Assembly (NCBI GenBank): GCA_039807785.1
Contig: JBDHRX010000158.1
Coordinates: 1 to 5,728, forward strand
Source of the DNA: Zeimonas sp039807785
GTDB lineage: Bacteria; Pseudomonadota; Gammaproteobacteria; Burkholderiales; Burkholderiaceae_E
DNA: 5,728 nucleotides
Direction: 5' to 3'
In this document: positions 1 to 5,567 of the stretch, one piece after another
Layout: every line of letters begins with the position of its first letter
Position numbering within the stretch: the first letter of the stretch is position 1
Notes under the pieces: model-generated
Databases searched by the model: none
Told to the model about the DNA's origin: nothing
Seen by the model: the letters and a program-made list of their open reading frames with translations, nothing else
Program-made: the position numbers and the translations under genes

Positions 1-2
1 TC

Positions 3-74
3 GACCTGTCGGGCATGCACATGTCGTTCACGACGCACCTGCCGACCGGCAGCATCATCCGCGCTGTCGTCTGA
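3..74 (+). CDS. 3' end of an unidentified protein (partial)
   Basis: The window opens inside a reading frame that ends with TGA at 72-74, leaving 23 codons that end in THLPTGSIIRAVV. All but one of these codons end in G or C, as expected for a real gene in this GC-rich DNA. The stop lies 37 bases before a strong terminator hairpin, which fits the end of a + strand transcription unit. The other two + frames run on through the hairpin, so they are unlikely to be the coding frame. I do not recognise the protein from this tail and assign no function. Confidence 0.55.
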   Translation, partial: DLSGMHMSFTTHLPTGSIIRAVV

Positions 75-111
75 CGCATCGCACGGCCGCCCGAGTTTTC
101 CCCGACAAAAG

Positions 112-145
112 AAAAGCCCCGCCGGATCACTCCGGCGGGGCTTTT
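112..145. terminator. Bidirectional intrinsic terminator
   Basis: There is a perfect 15-bp stem (112-126 with 131-145) with a TCAC loop at 127-130. The stem core is GCCCCGCCGGA, flanked by AAAA on the left and TTTT on the right. Read on either strand it gives a GC-rich hairpin followed by U residues. It sits between the + strand gene ending at 74 and the phasin gene ending at 164 on the minus strand, so it probably terminates both convergent transcripts. Confidence 0.9.
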
Positions 146-163
146 CGTACTCGGAGTCTACGC

Positions 164-643
164 TTACGCGGCCTTCTTCGTGTAGAGGGCCGAAATCTCC
201 GACTGGATGGTCTTGGCGCCGTCGACGACGGTCACGCGGGCGGCCTCGGCGGCATCCTTGGCGCGCTCGAAGTTCGAGCGGGCGCTCTCGCGCACATAGT
301 CGGCCTGGATCTGCAGGGCTTCGTTCAGCGACCTGGCGCCGGCGACCTTCTCGACCGTGGTCAGCGCATGCTGGACATTGGCCAGCGAGGCGTTGACGAG
401 GCCGCGGGCGAAATCGGCGTAGTTGCCGACGAAGGCGGTCGCGAAATTCTCGACCTTGGCCGTCGCTGCGGCGAGATCCTCGTGCACGCTCTCGGCGCGC
501 TCCTGCGCGGCGCTGGCGGTGCGCTTGACGAAATCGCGCGCGGCGGCGGGAACTTCGAGCTTCGCCTGGACGGTCTCGAAGGCTTCGGTGATCGAAGCCA
601 TGGGGTCCTGCGCGGCGGAAGCGGTTCTGGTGGTCTTGGCCAT
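164..643 (-). CDS. Phasin (PHA granule-associated protein, Phasin_2 type)
   Basis: This 159-residue protein is small and rich in alanine and charged residues, has no cysteine, signal peptide or membrane segment, and is predicted almost wholly helical. It resembles the Phasin_2 family (PF09361). The core spans about residues 30-150 and includes VPAAARDFVKRTASAAQERA, then a helix with NYADFARGLVNASLANVQHA, then SLNEALQIQADYVRESARSNFERAKD. Phasins coat polyhydroxyalkanoate granules in the cytoplasm and control their size and number. The start at 643 is preferred because GGAGA (649-653) lies 5 bases upstream. Earlier in-frame ATGs, which would add up to 15 residues, lack such a site or overlap it. 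The pattern recalls phasins of alphaproteobacteria more than the classic PhaP1 of Cupriavidus or Burkholderia, but this is an impression from memory. The gene is probably monocistronic: divergent operator-like repeats lie upstream and a terminator downstream. Confidence 0.85.
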   Translation of the reverse strand: MAKTTRTASAAQDPMASITEAFETVQAKLEVPAAARDFVKRTASAAQERAESVHEDLAAATAKVENFATAFVGNYADFARGLVNASLANVQHALTTVEKVAGARSLNEALQIQADYVRESARSNFERAKDAAEAARVTVVDGAKTIQSEISALYTKKAA

Positions 644-648
644 GATGG

Positions 649-653
649 TCTCC
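649..653 (-). promoter_or_regulatory. Ribosome binding site of the phasin gene
   Basis: On the minus strand GGAGA is followed by five bases (CCATC) and then the ATG at 643-641. This clear Shine-Dalgarno sequence selects the MAKTTRT start over the in-frame ATGs farther upstream. Confidence 0.75.
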
Positions 654-724
654 ATCCTCATTCGGGAGCAACGGTTCGCCCCGTTCACGATCGACCCGGG
701 GTGGACGACATCTAGGAAGTGATG

Positions 725-761
725 TTGTGCAATGCAATATCAAGAATGGTGCAGTGCACAA
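725..761. promoter_or_regulatory. Paired TGC-N3-GCA operator, candidate PhaR binding sites
   Basis: TTGTGCAATGCA at 725-736 and TGCAGTGCACAA at 750-761 form an inverted repeat with one mismatch in 12 bp, separated by 13 bases. Each arm contains its own small palindrome, TGC-N3-GCA. PhaR, the PHA-responsive repressor of phasin genes, is reported to bind TGC/GCA dyads (CTGC-N3-4-GCAG) in Paracoccus and Rhodobacter. The two dyads are 25 bp apart, about 2.4 helical turns. A weak minus-strand promoter candidate overlaps the inner arm: TTGCAT at 732-737, a 17-bp spacer, and TAGATG at 709-714. Binding there could block phasin transcription. The site could also act on the divergent gene at 852. The repeat is seen directly; the regulator is inferred. 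Confidence 0.6.
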
Positions 762-851
762 TAAAATCGGATCGCGCCGGGGATCTGCGACTGGGGTGGC
801 GGATAGGGTCGGGACCGCCTAAATCTTGGGTCACCAGCCGGACCGCCTTCC

Positions 852-1358
852 ATGCAGGACTTCGCCCGAACACAGACGACCGCCGCGGCCGACGCGGCCA
901 AGCTCGCGGCGCTGCGCCGGATCAAGGCGCTGGCGACGTCGATGCTGGTTCTGTGCCTGGCCGTATTCCTCGCCGCGCGCAGCTTCGAGGCGGACGTGCC
1001 GGCGCTGGCCTATGTCGCGGCCTTCGCCGAGGCGGCGATGATCGGCGGGCTGGCGGACTGGTACGCCGTCGTCGCCCTGTTCAAACGGCCACTCGGCCTG
1101 CCGATCCCGCACACGGCGATCATCCCGTCGAACCAGGAGCGGATCGCCGACAATCTCGGCTATTTCATCGAGGCGAATTTCCTGGCGCCCGAGCCGGTGA
1201 GGCGCAAGCTGCGCGAGGTGGAGCGGCGCAACGCCGAGCACGATCGCCGCGCGGTGTCGCGCCGCGACCAGGCCCTGCGGCGGGATGCCCGGCGCCAGGC
1301 CGAGCAGGCCAGCGCGGAGCGACGCCGGGCGAGCCGCGGCGCGGGCCCGCGGGATTGA
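852..1358 (+). CDS. DUF445-family (YjiN-like) membrane protein, C-terminally truncated
   Basis: This 168-residue product carries the N-terminal signature of DUF445 (PF04286). It has a hydrophobic segment at about residues 26-43, a second at about 51-77 containing AFAEAAMIGGLADWYAV, then FKRPLGLPIPHTAI and NLGYFIEANFLAPEPVR up to residue 117. Full-length family members, as I recall, are roughly 400 residues. Here the conserved part stops and an arginine-rich tail follows (residues 119-168, 16 Arg). None of the other frames downstream restores the family. The tail still uses codons ending almost always in G or C. It may therefore be an old truncation maintained as coding sequence, or a decaying remnant with a chance tail. 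The family's function is unknown; an inner-membrane location is likely. The ATG has no clear Shine-Dalgarno sequence. The gene is divergent from the phasin gene and shares its operator region. Confidence 0.7.
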   Translation: MQDFARTQTTAAADAAKLAALRRIKALATSMLVLCLAVFLAARSFEADVPALAYVAAFAEAAMIGGLADWYAVVALFKRPLGLPIPHTAIIPSNQERIADNLGYFIEANFLAPEPVRRKLREVERRNAEHDRRAVSRRDQALRRDARRQAEQASAERRRASRGAGPRD

Positions 1359-1384
1359 GTTCGGTCGGGGCGCCGACGTATCAT
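1355..1384 (+). promoter_or_regulatory. Candidate sigma70 promoter of ydcH-like gene and yoaA
   Basis: TTGAGT (1355-1360, four of six consensus bases) and TATCAT (1379-1384, five of six) are separated by 18 bp. The -35 element overlaps the stop codon of the DUF445 gene. Transcription would begin near 1391, about 45 bases before the ATG at 1436. Its position in front of a two-gene unit supports it, but no start site is mapped. Confidence 0.4.
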
Positions 1385-1435
1385 GGAAGGTCGTCCGGCC
1401 CCGTCCCCGTCCGCTTCGTCCACACCCGTGCTGCC

Positions 1436-1675
1436 ATGAACGAATACTCCGGCCCCGAGGCGCCCGGCGGATCCGCGCCCGGCGCGGACGCGATCCGGCA
1501 GCGCATCGTCGAGCTGCAACTCGAGCACCGCGGGCTCGACGCGATGATCGATGCGCTCGGCCAGCAGACCCGTTTCGACGAGCTCCAGCTGCGGCGCCTG
1601 AAGAAGCGCAAGTTGCGGATCAAGGATTCGATCACGCTGTTGCAGATGCAACTGGTGCCCGACGAGCCCGCCTGA
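1436..1675 (+). CDS. YdcH/DUF465-family small protein
   Basis: This 79-residue protein matches the DUF465/YdcH pattern (PF04325). A helical hairpin, RIVELQLEHRGLDAMIDAL (about residues 23-41), is followed by the basic signature LRRLKKRKLRIKDSITLLQMQL (about 52-73). The first 20 residues are a Gly/Ala/Pro-rich extension. The family consists of short coiled-coil proteins of unknown function, presumably cytoplasmic; no signal or membrane segment is present. The ATG at 1436 begins just before the conserved part and has only a poor Shine-Dalgarno sequence. The stop TGA shares its last base with the ATG of yoaA (TGATG at 1673-1677), so the helicase is probably translated by coupling to this gene. 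The family call is fairly firm; a link to helicase function is only suggested by position. Confidence 0.8.
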   Translation: MNEYSGPEAPGGSAPGADAIRQRIVELQLEHRGLDAMIDALGQQTRFDELQLRRLKKRKLRIKDSITLLQMQLVPDEPA

Positions 1676-3753
1676 TGCGCGATTCCGCGGCCGCAGCGCG
1701 GCTCGATGCCGCGGTGGCCGCGGCTTTTGCGCCGGAGGGCCCGCTGGCGCGCGTCCAGCCCGGATTCGTGGCCCGGGAGGGGCAGCGCGAGATGGCGCTC
1801 GCGGTGGCCGGCGCGATCGTCCGGCCCGACGAGCCGCTCGTCGCGGAGGCCGGCACCGGCACCGGCAAGACTTTCGCCTACCTGGTCCCGGCGCTGCTTT
1901 CGGGCGGCAAGGTGCTGATCAGCACCGGCACGCGCACGCTGCAGGACCAGCTCTACCACCGCGACCTCCCGAGAGTGCGCGATGCGCTGGGCACCGGCAC
2001 GACGACGGCGCTCCTGAAGGGGCGCGCCAACTACGTCTGCCGCCATCATCTGAAGCGCAACCTCGAGGAAGGCCGTTTCGAGCGCCGCGAGGATGCCGCG
2101 GTGCTGCGCCGGATCGAGCGTTTCGCCGCGATCTCGTCCAGCGGCGACCGCAGCGAGGCGCCCGGCATCGCCGAGGACGCGCCCGCCTGGAGCCGGGCCA
2201 CCTCGACGCGGGAGAACTGCCTCGGCCAGGATTGTCCCGAGCTGGGCGACTGCTTCGTCTTCAAGGCGCGCCAGGCGGCCCAGCAGGCCGACGTGGTTGT
2301 GGTCAACCATCATCTGTTCTGCGCCGACCTGGCGCTGCGCGACGAGGGCGTGGCGGAGCTGTTGCCGACCGCCGATGCGCTGATCTTCGACGAGGCGCAT
2401 CCGCTGCCGGAGATCGCGACCCAGTTCTTCGGTCGCAGCGTCTCGACGCGCCAGCTGAACGAGTTCGCCCGCGACCTGATGCGCATCGGGCGCGCCGACG
2501 CGGCCGATGCTGCCGACTGGCTGCACGAGGCCGCGACGATCGAGCAGGGCGTGCGCGAACTGCGGCTCGCGGCGGGCGGCCCGGGACGCCTGGACGCGGC
2601 CCGGCTGCGGCGACACGCCCCGTTGCGCGAGGCGGCGGCGGCGCTGGTCGACGCGCTGGGGCTGCCGGCGCTCGCGCGCGCCGCCGAGCGCAGCCGCGAC
2701 CTGGCCCGCCTGCGCCTGCGGGCGGACGAGCTCGCCCGGCGCCTGGGTCGCTGGCTGGACGGCCTGGCGGACGCGCCGGACGACGGGAGCGCGGGCAGGG
2801 ACGCGGAGGAGGACATCGAGGACGGCATCGAGACGGAGGCTCCACCGATCCTGTGGGCCGAGGTCCATCAGTCGGGCGTGACGCTGCACGAGACGCCGCT
2901 GTCGGTGGCCGCCACGTTCCGGCGCCACCGCGAGGCCGCGCCGCGAGCCTGGATCTTCACCTCGGCGACCCTCGCGGTGGCGGGCCGGTTCGACCACTTC
3001 ACCGCCGCGATGGGGCTGGCCGGGGCGCGCACGCTGCGCTGGGACAGCCCGTTCGACTTCGCCCATCGGGCCCTGCTCTACGTGCCGAAGGATTGCGGGG
3101 ACCCCGCAGCGCCGGAGTTCGCCCGGCGCGTCGCGGATGCGATCTGGCCGCTGATCGATGCCAACGACGGGCGCGCGTTCGTCCTCTGCACCAGCCTGCG
3201 GATGGTGGAGCAGCAGGCCGTGCTGCTGCAGGCGCGGATCCGCGGCGCGGGGCGGGAGATCGCGCTGCTGGTCCAGGGCCAGGCGTCGCGACCGGCGCTG
3301 ATCGAGCGCTTTCGCAGCCTGCCGTTTCCGGTGCTGGTGGGCAGCGCCAGCTTCTGGGAGGGCGTCGACGTGGTCGGTTCGCAGCTGTCGCTGGTGGTGA
3401 TCGACAAGCTGCCGTTCGCGGCGCCGGACGATCCGGTGCTGCGGGCGCGCATCGACGCGATGCGCCGGACCGGTGCCGATCCGTTCCGGCAGATCCAGCT
3501 GCCGGCGGCCGCGATGGCGCTGAAGCAGGGTGCGGGACGCCTGATCCGCTCGGAGCGCGATCGCGGCGTCCTGGCGATCTGCGACGAACGGCTGCTGGGG
3601 AAGGGCTACGGTCGCAGCCTGCTGGCGAGCCTGCCGCCGTTCCCGCTCTCGCGCGACCGCGACGAGGCGGTGGCGTTCTGCGCCGCCGGCGAGGCGGCGC
3701 TCAGCGCCAGAGCTGCCACCAGCGGCGATCGTTCCCCGGGAGCCCCCGGGTGA
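1675..3753 (+). CDS. yoaA: ATP-dependent 5'-3' DNA helicase, YoaA/DinG (XPD-like) family
   Basis: This 692-residue superfamily 2 iron-sulfur helicase matches E. coli YoaA along its whole length. Walker A is EAGTGTGKT (residues 58-66, K65). Four cysteines fit a 4Fe-4S cluster: C122 (NYVCR), C182 (ENCLG), C187 and C193. VVNHHLF (209-215) precedes the DEAH box (239-242) in IFDEAHPLPEIA, which is the YoaA form rather than the DinG form. FTSATL is at 428-433, SFWEGVDV at 559-566, and motif VI is QGAGRLIRSERDRG (618-631). An acidic linker of about 25 residues (366-390) lies within the Arch-like middle region. YoaA helicases unwind damaged DNA during replication and, in E. coli, partner with the polymerase III chi subunit (HolC). 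The ATG at 1675 is chosen because it overlaps the ydcH-like stop and begins at the family N-terminus. The 3' end overlaps bamD by 53 bp in convergent orientation. Confidence 0.92.
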   Translation: MRDSAAAARLDAAVAAAFAPEGPLARVQPGFVAREGQREMALAVAGAIVRPDEPLVAEAGTGTGKTFAYLVPALLSGGKVLISTGTRTLQDQLYHRDLPRVRDALGTGTTTALLKGRANYVCRHHLKRNLEEGRFERREDAAVLRRIERFAAISSSGDRSEAPGIAEDAPAWSRATSTRENCLGQDCPELGDCFVFKARQAAQQADVVVVNHHLFCADLALRDEGVAELLPTADALIFDEAHPLPEIATQFFGRSVSTRQLNEFARDLMRIGRADAADAADWLHEAATIEQGVRELRLAAGGPGRLDAARLRRHAPLREAAAALVDALGLPALARAAERSRDLARLRLRADELARRLGRWLDGLADAPDDGSAGRDAEEDIEDGIETEAPPILWAEVHQSGVTLHETPLSVAATFRRHREAAPRAWIFTSATLAVAGRFDHFTAAMGLAGARTLRWDSPFDFAHRALLYVPKDCGDPAAPEFARRVADAIWPLIDANDGRAFVLCTSLRMVEQQAVLLQARIRGAGREIALLVQGQASRPALIERFRSLPFPVLVGSASFWEGVDVVGSQLSLVVIDKLPFAAPDDPVLRARIDAMRRTGADPFRQIQLPAAAMALKQGAGRLIRSERDRGVLAICDERLLGKGYGRSLLASLPPFPLSRDRDEAVAFCAAGEAALSARAATSGDRSPGAPG

Positions 3754-4507
3754 GCAGCGCGCTGTCGGGATAGCTGCGCCGGAGCACGCGCTCGGCATCG
3801 GCGCGCAGGTCGTCGAGCCCGAGCTTCTCGTACGAGCGCACCAGCAGGTACAGCGCTTCCTCGAGCGCCGGTGCATCCTGGTAGTCGCGGATCACTTCCT
3901 GCGCGCGATTGGCCGCGGCCACGTAGGCCCCGCGCTCGAAGTAGTAGCGCGCGATGTGGACCTTGCCGCTCGCCATCGCGTTGACCAGGTAGCGCATGCG
4001 CGCCTCGGCGTCGGGCGCGTAGTTGCTGTCGGGGAAGCGCGTCACCAGCGCCTTGAAAGCGTCGAACGACTCGCGCAGCGCCGCCTGGTCGCGTTCGGAG
4101 AGGTCCTGTCCACCGAAGCGCGACAGCAGGCCCTGCTGCTCGTTGAAGTTGACCAGGCCCTTCAGGTAGTACGCATAGTCGAGCGCCGGGTGGTTCGGGT
4201 GCAGCTTCATGAACCGGTCGATGGCCGCGAGCGACAGCGCGCGCTCGCCGTCCTTGAACTGGATCCATGCGATGTCGAGCTGCGCCTGCTCGGCCCAGCG
4301 TCCGAACGGGTAGCGCGACTCGAGCTTCTCGAGCAGCTTGATCGCCTGCTGGCGATTGCCGGCGCCGATTTCGTCGCGCGCCTCTGCATATAATCGCTCG
4401 GGTGTCCATCCGAGCGTCGGATCGGGCGGATCGGCGGTGCTGCAGGCGGCCAGCGAGACCACGACGGTCGCGGCCAGCGCCCGAAACCAGGACACGGAAG
4501 TGCTCAT
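3701..4507 (-). CDS. bamD: Outer membrane assembly lipoprotein BamD
   Basis: This 268-residue lipoprotein is the essential BamD (YfiO, formerly ComL) subunit of the BAM complex, which folds beta-barrel proteins into the outer membrane. The signal peptide (residues 1-21) ends in the lipobox LAAC, with the lipidated cysteine at 22. TPR repeats follow: the first begins with ERLYAEARDEIGAGNRQQAI and reaches RYPFGRWAEQAQLDIAW, then comes HPNHPALDYAYYLKGL. The conserved NFNEQQGLLSRFGGQDLSERD (about 120-140) and FPDSNYAPDAEARM (158-171) mark the family. The length is normal. The start at 4507 gives a proper signal peptide. No Shine-Dalgarno sequence precedes it, and a perfect TATAAT ends seven bases upstream, so the mRNA may be leaderless. 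Its ATG shares bases with that of divergent rluD. Codons 35-41 include the unusual TTA and TAT where a promoter facing rluD seems embedded. Confidence 0.96.
   Translation of the reverse strand: MSTSVSWFRALAATVVVSLAACSTADPPDPTLGWTPERLYAEARDEIGAGNRQQAIKLLEKLESRYPFGRWAEQAQLDIAWIQFKDGERALSLAAIDRFMKLHPNHPALDYAYYLKGLVNFNEQQGLLSRFGGQDLSERDQAALRESFDAFKALVTRFPDSNYAPDAEARMRYLVNAMASGKVHIARYYFERGAYVAAANRAQEVIRDYQDAPALEEALYLLVRSYEKLGLDDLRADAERVLRRSYPDSALLTRGLPGNDRRWWQLWR
4389..4394 (+). promoter_or_regulatory. Candidate -10 element facing rluD, inside bamD
   Basis: TATAAT on the + strand lies about 112 bases before the rluD start. On the bamD strand it forces Leu39-Tyr40 to be spelled TTA-TAT, within a run of A/T-ending codons (ACA, CGA, TTA, TAT, GCA), which is unusual here. 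I cannot see a good -35 hexamer at 16-18 bp, so the promoter is inferred from the perfect -10 and the codon anomaly. Confidence 0.4.
4496..4500 (+). promoter_or_regulatory. Ribosome binding site of rluD
   Basis: GGAAG is followed by five bases (TGCTC) and then ATG at 4506. It supports this start over upstream in-frame codons such as the ATG at 4338, which would place the N-terminus deep inside bamD. Confidence 0.65.
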
Positions 4508-5567
4508 GTCGTCGATTATAGCCAAGCCCTCCGGCGAGTCCGCCGATCCCGTCCCGGCCTCCGAGGCCCACGAGGTCGCCGCAGCCGGCGCGCCCGCGGC
4601 ATCCGCGCTCGAGTTCGACGCCGCCGAAGCCGCCGGCGAGCGGCTCGACCGCTTCGTCGCGGCGCGCCTGCCCGGCGTGTCGCGCACCCGGCTGCAGCGC
4701 TGGATCGCGCTGGGCGCGGTGCGCTGCGATGGGCGCGTGCTGCCGGCGAAGGCGCGCCTGCGCGGCATCGAGACCATCGTGGTCGAGCCGCAGCCGCGCG
4801 AGGCCGATACCGCGTTCCGGCCCGAGCCGGTCCCGGTCGGGATCCTCCACGAGGACGCGCAGCTGCTGGTCGTGTCGAAGCCGGCCGGGCTCGTGGTGCA
4901 TCCGGCCGCCGGCAACTGGCGCGGCACCCTGATGAACGGCCTGCTGTTCCATCGACCCGCGCTCGCGGCGCTCCCCCGCGCCGGCATCGTGCACCGGCTC
5001 GACCGCGACACCAGCGGGCTGCTGGTGGTCGCGAAGACCGAGCGGGCGATGGAAGCGCTGGCCGCGCAACTGGCCGATCGCAGCATGGGGCGGCGCTACC
5101 TGGCGCTCGCGGCCGGGCGCTGCCCGGCCGGCGGCAGCATCGAGGGCGAGATCGGGCGCGACCCGGTTTCGCGCGTGCGCATGGCGGTCGCGCGGCCCGG
5201 ACGCGGCCGTCCGGCGCGGACCTGGTTCCGCACCCTGGCCCAGGGGCAGATCGACGGACGACCGGTGAGCCTGGTCGAGTGTCGCCTCGACAGCGGGCGC
5301 ACCCACCAGATCCGCGTCCACCTGCGCAGCATCGGCCACCCGCTGGTGGGCGATGCGCTCTACGGCGGCCCGGCGCTGGCCGGCATGCAACGCCAGGCGC
5401 TGCATGCCTGGCGGCTGCGGCTGCTGCATCCCGGGAGCGGACGCCCCGAGGCCTGGCGCCTTCCGATGCCCGCCGACATGGGTGACCTGTGCGCGGCGGC
5501 CGGCATCGATCCGCAGGCCGCCCAGCGCCTCGCGGATACGCCTTTCGAGCCGGGGCCGGACGCGTGA
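4506..5567 (+). CDS. rluD: 23S rRNA pseudouridine synthase RluD (1911/1915/1917)
   Basis: This 353-residue enzyme belongs to the RsuA/RluA pseudouridine synthase family. RluD converts uridines 1911, 1915 and 1917 in helix 69 of 23S rRNA (E. coli numbering) to pseudouridine late in 50S assembly. A variable Ala/Glu/Pro-rich extension (residues 1-35) is followed by an S4 RNA-binding domain (about 44-95, GERLDRFVAARLPGVSRTRL). The catalytic domain comes next, with VVSKPAGLVVHPAAGN (122-137), the active-site motif HRLDRDTSGLLVV (Asp166 catalytic) and GRTHQIRVHL (264-273). The order of domains and VVHPAAGN fit RluD better than RluA or RluC. The ATG at 4506 has a ribosome site. The stop TGA overlaps the pgeF ATG (TGATG, 5565-5569), and the divergent bamD with rluD-pgeF order is the same as around E. 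coli rluD. Confidence 0.94.
   Translation: MSSIIAKPSGESADPVPASEAHEVAAAGAPAASALEFDAAEAAGERLDRFVAARLPGVSRTRLQRWIALGAVRCDGRVLPAKARLRGIETIVVEPQPREADTAFRPEPVPVGILHEDAQLLVVSKPAGLVVHPAAGNWRGTLMNGLLFHRPALAALPRAGIVHRLDRDTSGLLVVAKTERAMEALAAQLADRSMGRRYLALAAGRCPAGGSIEGEIGRDPVSRVRMAVARPGRGRPARTWFRTLAQGQIDGRPVSLVECRLDSGRTHQIRVHLRSIGHPLVGDALYGGPALAGMQRQALHAWRLRLLHPGSGRPEAWRLPMPADMGDLCAAAGIDPQAAQRLADTPFEPGPDA
4515..4520 (-). promoter_or_regulatory. Candidate -10 element of bamD, inside rluD
   Basis: ATTATA on the + strand reads TATAAT on the minus strand and ends seven bases before the bamD ATG. Transcription would start at about the ATG itself. In rluD the same bases spell Ile-Ile as ATT-ATA, and ATA is very rare in DNA of this composition. 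No convincing -35 hexamer is visible at 16-18 bp, so strength and start site are uncertain. Confidence 0.45.

Noticed and set aside
679..701. CCCCG...CGGGG inverted repeat in the phasin leader
   Set aside because: The stem is only 5 bp with a 13-base loop, and such pairs are expected by chance in this GC-rich DNA. I do not call it a regulatory hairpin.
719..1435. Upstream extension of the ydcH-like frame
   Set aside because: The frame stays open to 719, but this part overlaps the DUF445 gene and has no family similarity. The conserved DUF465 part begins after the ATG at 1436.
2232..3773. Second + strand open frame inside yoaA
   Set aside because: It is a shifted frame of yoaA rich in Arg, Gly and Ala. 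No motif or start signal supports it.
1381..3876. Very long minus-strand open frame opposite yoaA
   Set aside because: It mirrors the GC-rich yoaA gene. Its translation is a low-complexity Arg/Ala/Gln-rich string with no domain, while the + strand shows a full set of helicase motifs.
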